Shown: piece after piece, positions 62,592 through 64,000 of the stretch | Position numbering within the stretch: position 1 is the first letter of the stretch | Layout of the letters: every line of letters begins with the position of its first letter | Notes under the pieces: model-generated | Seen by the model: the letters and a program-made list of their open reading frames with translations, nothing else | Databases searched by the model: none | What the model was told of the DNA's origin: nothing | DNA from: Siphonodentalium dalli | Taxonomy: Eukaryota; Mollusca; Scaphopoda; Gadilida; Siphonodentaliidae | Direction: 5' to 3' | DNA length: 64,000 nucleotides | Assembly: GCA_032622095.1 (NCBI GenBank) | Contig: CP136061.1 | Span: forward strand, 84,912,324-84,976,323 | Position numbers and translations under genes: made by a program

Positions 62592-62930
62592 GTAAGTTCA
62601 TATCTCACATGTCGTAAACACACCAGGTCATAGGGACAATACTGGTAGTACTAGTTGTACAAATTAACTGTTTATATATGCACAATTAGTTCTTCAATAA
62701 TGGTAGTTCATGGCATGTCTTAAAACAGTTTACCTGATACAATAGACTTGCTTTGTACACAATTTTCATATATGGTATTGCTATTAGCTTTTGATGCATT
62801 GTTACTTAATATTTTAAACCTGGACATTTGTTTTCCGATGTTTTGATACCAGGCTATAGTTAGTTCATTTAAACCTACATAACATGTTCTATGTTAAAGG
62901 ATAACTGTTCAGCTGCTAACAACAGTGTTT

Positions 62931-63144
62931 AGTAATGCCCTAAATAATCGACTCCTTAACCACAGCAGAAATATGGGTAACTTTTCAGGATTTAGTCGGA
63001 AATATGGCTTGTTGCCATTCATCGGAAAGCTCTCAATGAGAGCTTTCCGGTGAATGGCAACAAGTCATATATTTCCGACTAAATCCTGAAAAGATACCCA
63101 TAATTCTGCTGTGGTTAAGTAGTCTATTAATTAGGGCATTACTG
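62931..63144. mobile_element. Palindromic mariner-like MITE (copy 3 of the full-length form)
   Basis: AGTAATGCCCTAAATAATCG ... GGAAAGCTCTCAATGAGAGC ... GGGCATTACTG. 214 bp, arms slightly diverged. TA follows the right end; the left flank is TT, so one end base is lost. Confidence 0.87.
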
Positions 63145-64000
63145 TATCTTTACTGTAGGGTTTATTGCCTTAATCTTTGATTTATTGGTTAAAAACTGTA
63201 CTAATTATGTTGGATGTTAATACATGCAGTCTATGATCAACAGAGTTGCGCGACCATATTAGGTGACTACTTCCCACAGGGTTTTCAAAAACTTTCAGGA
63301 AGCTCCAGTCATGGAAGGGTTAGTTAAAGGATTACACCGGTGTAGTTTTTATCAGTCATTATTGATGCTAATCCACTGAGCATGTTGCCGAAATGATTTT
63401 TGTGATTGAATATTCCATTATGGATTATGCGGTCTCAATCGTTAATCTTCCTTCATGTGATGTCACATGAGAGACTACTAGCAACACACAGTGTCAAACT
63501 TGAATGGCTGGCGCAATTGGCTTTTATCTACTGATTGTTTATACAGAAACGGATGGACCCTCGGAGCTGAAAATTCGTAAATAAGTGTAATTTGACCCAG
63601 GGATCTTATTAAATAGGCCCGTTGACATCAGATGTCATAACAGGGCACTAATAATTAATTCAATTAAATAATTAATTATATATCCAAAATGGTTGCAATC
63701 TGGTCGGTGAAAATCGAAAAATGTGGATAAATTGATCCGCAAAGTATAATGAGATAGATGCCATTGACCTCAGACAACTTAAACGTGCAAATATGAGCAA
63801 TAAAGAGCGTTCCTTAACAATTGGTACAGGTGGGTTATGTGACCAGTGGAATGTCATGGGATAGGCGCGTACTGGCTGAGAATAAAGCATTACTTACTTA
63901 CCTTTGACATCAGATCACATAAAAGGGGAATAATAAATAATATGACCAATAAAGGGCATTTATTATCAGTCTAGAAGATATTTGGGAAATTGGTGGTAAA
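63145..64000 (+). other. Intron 15, open to the right
   Basis: 63285-63325 (ACTTTCAGGAAGCTCCAGTC ATGGAAGGGTTA) is the right end of the TTAACCCTTTCATG element family (see 24105). The rest holds no exon that I can support. Confidence 0.5.

Overview
The window is eukaryotic genomic DNA, AT-rich, intron-dominated and crowded with minisatellites and small DNA transposons. There are no prokaryotic operons, no CRISPR array and no rRNA. The repeat types (hAT, Harbinger-like and mariner-like non-autonomous elements, foldback elements, a tRNA-derived SINE) and the protein suggest a marine invertebrate, possibly a lophotrochozoan. That placement is inference, not proof.

The one host gene I can support lies on the + strand and runs through almost the whole window. 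It is a receptor-type protein tyrosine phosphatase (RPTP), entered and left in mid-gene. I traced 15 consecutive exons (413-614 to 62530-62591) with AG/GT borders and fully compatible intron phases. Joined they give 1,761 nt, or 587 codons, without a stop. In order they encode the end of one fibronectin type III (FN3) domain (exon 1), an FN3 domain (exons 2-3), an FN3 domain (exons 4-6), the RPTP membrane-proximal FN3-like region (exons 7-10), a transmembrane helix with a basic stop-transfer (exon 11), a juxtamembrane segment (exons 12-13) and the start of the phosphatase domain (exons 14-15). The catalytic cysteine loop lies beyond the right edge. The usual KNRY phosphotyrosine-recognition motif is missing from exon 14.

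The most unusual feature is inside the introns. Several exons of this gene are accompanied by tandem copies of their own 3' splice site plus the start of the exon: about 14 units of 82 bp before exon 10 and five units of 111-125 bp before exon 7. Degenerate copies lie around exons 4, 5 and 14. A splice-acceptor-like 25-bp minisatellite also occurs in intron 12.

Layout: 0-18 kb, FN3 exons with minisatellites, a SINE, a foldback element and a Harbinger-like element inserted in a 60-bp array. 18-29 kb, intron 9 with a second Harbinger-like element, small MITEs and the exon-10 acceptor array, then intron 10 with a 37-bp array built from the end of a palindromic element, a retro-inserted block with a 15-bp target duplication, and a mariner-like foldback. 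29-34 kb, the TM exon and an intron with Harbinger-like and hAT elements. 34.9-46 kb, an 11-kb higher-order repeat in intron 12. 46-50 kb, juxtamembrane exons with MITEs. 50-62.5 kb, a 12.6-kb intron with two long hairpin-ended repeats and a hAT nested inside another hAT.

All identifications rest on reading the sequence. No database search was run.
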